Positions 42,732-45,929 of a DNA stretch of 45,929 bases are shown here, piece by piece (the first letter of the stretch is position 1; the number at the start of each line of letters is the position of its first letter). The position numbers and the translations under genes are program-made. Source of the DNA: Chitinophagales bacterium (GTDB lineage: Bacteria; Bacteroidota; Bacteroidia; Chitinophagales; Chitinophagaceae); NCBI GenBank assembly GCA_015654595.1, contig JAATGQ010000194.1, positions 1-45,929 on the forward strand. Direction: 5' to 3'. The notes beneath the pieces were generated by a model. The model searched no databases. It saw nothing but the letters and a program-made list of their open reading frames with translations, and had not been told where the DNA came from.

Positions 42732-42850
42732 TCAATTATTTTACACTCGTGCAAGTTTGGCTTGATTTTACTGGCCTTTCGCGCAATTACAGCCGGCAGC
42801 CCCGGCCCCCGAATTTTGTTCGATAGCCAAAAACCGCTTATTTCGCATTC

Positions 42851-43999
42851 ATGGTCGTCTCCGTTATCATCGTCAATTACCGGGTCCGCTTTTTCCTCGA
42901 GCTCTGTCTGTACTCCGTACAAAAGGCGCTGCGGGGTTGGGATGCCGAGATCTTTGTCGTTGACAATCATTCCGATGACGGCAGTGTCGACTACCTGCGT
43001 CCCTTGTTTCCCGGGGTGAAATTTATAGAAAATGCCGAAAACAAAGGATTCGGAGCCGCCAACAATCAGGCGCTCGCGCTTGCCGGCGGAGAGTATGTCC
43101 TTTTTTTGAATCCCGATACCGTACTGCCGGAGGATTTTGTCGGAAAGAGCCTTGCCTTCTTTTCCACGGCAGCCAATGCCGGCGGGGTAGGTGTGAGGAT
43201 GATCGATGGCAGCGGGCGGTTTTTGAAAGAATCCCGCCGCGGCTATCCAACGCCCTGGGCAGCGTTTTGCAAATTGTCGGGATTGGCCGGATGTTTTCCG
43301 AGGTCTCGTTATTTCAGCGGGTATTATCTGGGTCATCTTGAAGAAAACATGACGGCGGCTGCGCCCGTATTATCCGGGGCCTGTCTTTGGGTCCGGCGCG
43401 AAGTCCTCGAAAAGACAGGCGGTTTCGACGAACGGTTTTTTATGTATGCCGAAGATATCGACCTCAGCTACCGGCTGGAGAAGGCCGGGTATGTAAATTA
43501 TTACCTCGCCGATACCACCATCATCCATTTCAAGGGGGAAAGCACCCGGAAGGATATGCGCTATATCCGGCAGTTCTATAAGGCGATGAGCCAGTTTCAT
43601 AAAAAGCATTCCCGGTTTCCGGCGGTATTCAATGGGATGGTGGAGGCAGGGATCAGGCTGCGCGCGGCGGTATCGATGGCGGGCCGGCAGAAGGTGCGTT
43701 CAACTGTAGGGAGCAAGCGGATCGTGAAAACCTTTGTGACGGGTGATCAACAGGAAACCCAGGGGCTGAAGCCACGCCTCTTTAAGGGCTGCCATCGGGT
43801 TGCCGTGTCAAGGAAACAGGACGCCCTCGACATCATCTTTTGCGAAGGAGAGCGGTTTTCCTTTAAGGACGGGATCGAAGCGCTGGAGAAAGACGCGTTT
43901 GATCGGAATAAACAGCGGGTCAAATTTCATGCTTCCGGCGGTCTTTCTATTGCGGGTAGTGCCGAGCGTGATGAGCAGGGGGAAGCGTTGATCATATAG
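42851..43999 (+). CDS. Glycosyltransferase family 2 protein with extra C-terminal region
   Basis: The 382-residue GT-A-fold enzyme has VSVIIVNYRV, the NDP-sugar motif VVDNHSDDGS, NKGFGAANNQA, the metal motif FLNPDT and the acceptor region MYAEDIDLSYRLEKAGY, all typical of rhamnosyltransferase-like GT2 proteins. There is no membrane anchor. From about residue 285 a 95-residue region (VTGDQQETQGLKPRLFKG onward, IIFCEGERFSFKD) is not part of the GT2 core and I cannot name it. The last eight bases overlap the end of the convergent membrane-protein gene. Its acceptor is probably a cell-surface glycan. Confidence 0.88.
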   Translation: MVVSVIIVNYRVRFFLELCLYSVQKALRGWDAEIFVVDNHSDDGSVDYLRPLFPGVKFIENAENKGFGAANNQALALAGGEYVLFLNPDTVLPEDFVGKSLAFFSTAANAGGVGVRMIDGSGRFLKESRRGYPTPWAAFCKLSGLAGCFPRSRYFSGYYLGHLEENMTAAAPVLSGACLWVRREVLEKTGGFDERFFMYAEDIDLSYRLEKAGYVNYYLADTTIIHFKGESTRKDMRYIRQFYKAMSQFHKKHSRFPAVFNGMVEAGIRLRAAVSMAGRQKVRSTVGSKRIVKTFVTGDQQETQGLKPRLFKGCHRVAVSRKQDALDIIFCEGERFSFKDGIEALEKDAFDRNKQRVKFHASGGLSIAGSAERDEQGEALII

Positions 44000-44699
44000 G
44001 AAGCTCATCTTCCGTAAGAAGTTTGTACAGCGACTTTCGGGTAAAGAACCAGCCCAGGAACACCAGCAGTCCCCAGCCGAGAACCCAGAAATAACAATCC
44101 CTTTCAGAGACCCCATTTTTTATCAGCAGCTTGTCAAACAAGCCGGTCAGCAGGTAATGGTCCAGGAAGCCAGGCAGGATCAGCATGAGCGGGAAGAACA
44201 TCAGTCGTCCTCTCCATGGCGGCAGAATGCTGAAGGCTCTGAGTAACGGGGGCACATTGATGAGCAGGATGATCAGCAGTCCAATGGAGCTAAGGAGATG
44301 GTGGTTGCTTTTATCCGTGTGCGGGAATAGGAGCCGGATGCAAGTGGTCAGATCACCGCCGCCCCGCAAAGCAGCCAGGATCATAGAAAAGGGGAGAACG
44401 GCAAAAGTCAGCGCAAGCCCAAACGATTGTTGGTCGGGGGAACTCCGTTCATCCATTCTGTCCCATGCGATCCAGATAAGCACGAAGTTGACAAGAGGTC
44501 CAGCTAGTGTGGCCAGGATCGTCATTCCGTATGAAGGGCCCGACATTTCACAGAAGGCCCAGTTGTCAAAGGTTCTGGGCCCCCAGCATCCTCCGAGAAG
44601 GCGTGCCGCAAGCGCATGCACCCAGTCGTGCGCTTCATGTATCAGGAAGGTCAGGCAGAGAAAGGATAGAATATAGGCGGCGGTTAGTTTCAGCTTCAT
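43992..44699 (-). CDS. Integral membrane protein with a HEAHDWVH motif, unknown function
   Basis: The 235-residue protein has about six to seven hydrophobic segments. The first ends in FLIHEAHDWVHALAARLLGG followed by CWGPRTFDNWAFC, and a later GMTILATLAGPLVNFVL resembles the NPxG/G-P-L segment of M50 site-2-type proteases, but the classical HExxH is replaced by HEAHDWVH. I do not recognise a family; it may be a distant M50-like protein. The ATG at 44699 is preferred over a start eight codons upstream since it begins the basic-then-hydrophobic first segment. Confidence 0.65.
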   Translation of the reverse strand: MKLKLTAAYILSFLCLTFLIHEAHDWVHALAARLLGGCWGPRTFDNWAFCEMSGPSYGMTILATLAGPLVNFVLIWIAWDRMDERSSPDQQSFGLALTFAVLPFSMILAALRGGGDLTTCIRLLFPHTDKSNHHLLSSIGLLIILLINVPPLLRAFSILPPWRGRLMFFPLMLILPGFLDHYLLTGLFDKLLIKNGVSERDCYFWVLGWGLLVFLGWFFTRKSLYKLLTEDELPI

Positions 44700-44768
44700 A
44701 AATAAATGTAGCAAAAATATCATCCAAATTGTTAATTTCGCCGGATACCAAATGACTAGGGTTACTTA

Positions 44769-45929
44769 ATGGCGTTAATTGAAATTCAATTACCTAAATC
44801 TTTGGCCAAAGCGCTTCGGCTGCCCCAGAAATCACCCCGGAGGCAGCAATTAAAGGTATTGCGTAAACTACTGAAAAAAGCGAGATTTACAGAGTTTGGT
44901 CAGCAATATCGCTTTGATGAGATCTTATTGAGTCGTCATCCTGGAAAAAAATTTCAGGAACTGGTGCCGACCTTCGATTATAACAGCATTCACAAAGCCT
45001 GGTGGAATCAGACGCTGGAAGGGAAAGCAGACGTTTGCTGGCCCGGAAAGATCAAGTATTATGCCCTGTCTTCCGGTACTTCGGAGGCAGGAAGTAAATA
45101 TATACCGATCACAAACGATATGCTTCGAGGCAATCGGATAGTGATGATCAAACAATTGCTGACACTCCGCACTTATCGTGATATACCGGTAAAGAGTCTT
45201 AGCAAGGGATGGCTGATGATCGGAGGAACGACCTCTCTTCAAAAAGGCGCAGGCTATTATGCCGGTGATCTCAGCGGTATCACCGCTCGTAAAGTGCCCT
45301 TCTGGTTCCAGCCTTTTTATAAGCCGGGAAGGAAGATTGCAAAAACCCAGGACTGGACCAAGAAACTGGAAGAGGTCGTGAGGCTGGCTCCGCAGTGGGA
45401 TATCGGTTTTGTCGTTGGCGTGCCGGGCTGGATACAGCTTTGTATGGAGAAGATCATCGAGAAGTACAATCTGAAGAATATACACGAGATCTGGCCCAAC
45501 CTTGCATTTTTTGTGCATGGCGGTGTTTCTTTCGAGCCGTATAAAAAGGGTTTCGAGAAATTGCTGGGCAAGCCCCTCACTTATATTGAAACATATCTGG
45601 CATCCGAAGGGTTTATCGCCTACCAGGATGCGCAGTATTCAAAGGGGATGAAGCTGGTGACCAATCAGCATATCTTCCTCGAATTCGTCCCTTTTGACAA
45701 CAAGAACTTCGACGCCGACAGCAACCTTGTCGCTAACCCTGAAGTCTATATGATCCACGAAGTGGAGGAAGGTAAGGACTACGCGATATTGCTCAGCACC
45801 AGTGCGGGCGCCTGGCGTTATCTTATCGGAGACACCGTCCGTTTCGTGGACAAAGAACGCTGCGAGATCATCATTACAGGCCGGACCAAACACTTCCTCA
45901 GCCTCGTAGGCGAACACCTCAGCGTCGAC
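44769..45929 (+). CDS. GH3 auxin-responsive-promoter family protein, C-terminal end cut off
   Basis: The frame is open from ATG 44769 to the last base, giving 387 of an expected roughly 500 residues. The protein matches bacterial GH3-family acyl-adenylate-forming enzymes: the ATP motif YALSSGTSEAGSKYIPIT near residue 100, TYIETYLASEGFIAYQD, GAWRYLIGDTVRF and TGRTKHFLSLVGEHLS. Plant relatives join amino acids to acyl groups such as auxin or jasmonate; the bacterial substrates are largely unknown. A TAATTTCG element at 44733-44740 could be its -7 box. Confidence 0.88.
   Translation, partial: MALIEIQLPKSLAKALRLPQKSPRRQQLKVLRKLLKKARFTEFGQQYRFDEILLSRHPGKKFQELVPTFDYNSIHKAWWNQTLEGKADVCWPGKIKYYALSSGTSEAGSKYIPITNDMLRGNRIVMIKQLLTLRTYRDIPVKSLSKGWLMIGGTTSLQKGAGYYAGDLSGITARKVPFWFQPFYKPGRKIAKTQDWTKKLEEVVRLAPQWDIGFVVGVPGWIQLCMEKIIEKYNLKNIHEIWPNLAFFVHGGVSFEPYKKGFEKLLGKPLTYIETYLASEGFIAYQDAQYSKGMKLVTNQHIFLEFVPFDNKNFDADSNLVANPEVYMIHEVEEGKDYAILLSTSAGAWRYLIGDTVRFVDKERCEIIITGRTKHFLSLVGEHLSVD

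Overview
The window looks like chromosomal DNA of a Bacteroidota bacterium, most likely of the Chitinophagaceae. Base composition is near 50% GC. Several genes are preceded by the Bacteroidota-type promoter element TAnnTTTG, and many predicted products are families typical of this phylum (DUF2480, fasciclin lipoprotein, short-Q-loop cytochrome bd, KdnB, RGG-tailed DEAD-box helicase). I see no tRNA, rRNA, insertion sequence, prophage or CRISPR array.

Layout: (1) 1-8104 is the accessory, conflict-type part. It starts with the 3' end of a DUF5682 gene overlapping a von Willebrand A (VWA) gene, a pair known from MoxR-VWA systems. A small XRE-type regulator follows, then a three-gene SMC operon matching JetA (DUF3375), JetB (DUF4194) and JetC (SbcC/MukB-like ATPase) of Wadjet. 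JetD, the nuclease subunit, is absent: jetC ends at a hairpin terminator and the next gene is an unrelated secreted beta-barrel-like protein. (2) 9014-16742 holds a GH63-like glucosidase, a DEAD-box helicase, a chromate transporter, a YjbR protein, nadD with an orphan feoA, and ybeY. (3) 16743-20620 looks close to a replication origin. Two parS-like palindromes flank a repeat just upstream of mnmG, and a 619-bp gene-free, AT-rich region between divergent nadA and a periplasmic foldase gene carries about seven DnaA-box-like TTWTNCAC motifs. (4) 20621-27308 holds the foldase, a DUF2480 protein, cydAB and mgtE. (5) 27423-31342 holds a fasciclin lipoprotein and kdnB, a ROK kinase and kdsB, pointing to 8-amino-Kdo in the lipopolysaccharide. 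(6) 31452-34854 is the conserved ATP-grasp / alpha-E / transglutaminase-like operon, a predicted peptide-ligation system. (7) 34857-45929 is mostly housekeeping: DUF2007, dnaN, recX, a nitrilase-family amidase, nagA, an S41 protease, thiL, an inositol-monophosphatase family gene, an ArsR regulator, a GT2 glycosyltransferase, an integral membrane protein and a GH3-family gene cut by the window end.

The points I would follow first are: the JetABC operon without JetD next to a MoxR-VWA module; the parS plus DnaA-box region; and repeated placement of the -7 element exactly four bases before the start codon (mnmG, mgtE, the inositol-phosphatase gene, DUF2480), which predicts leaderless mRNAs. All family names come from recognising sequence motifs by eye; no database search was possible.
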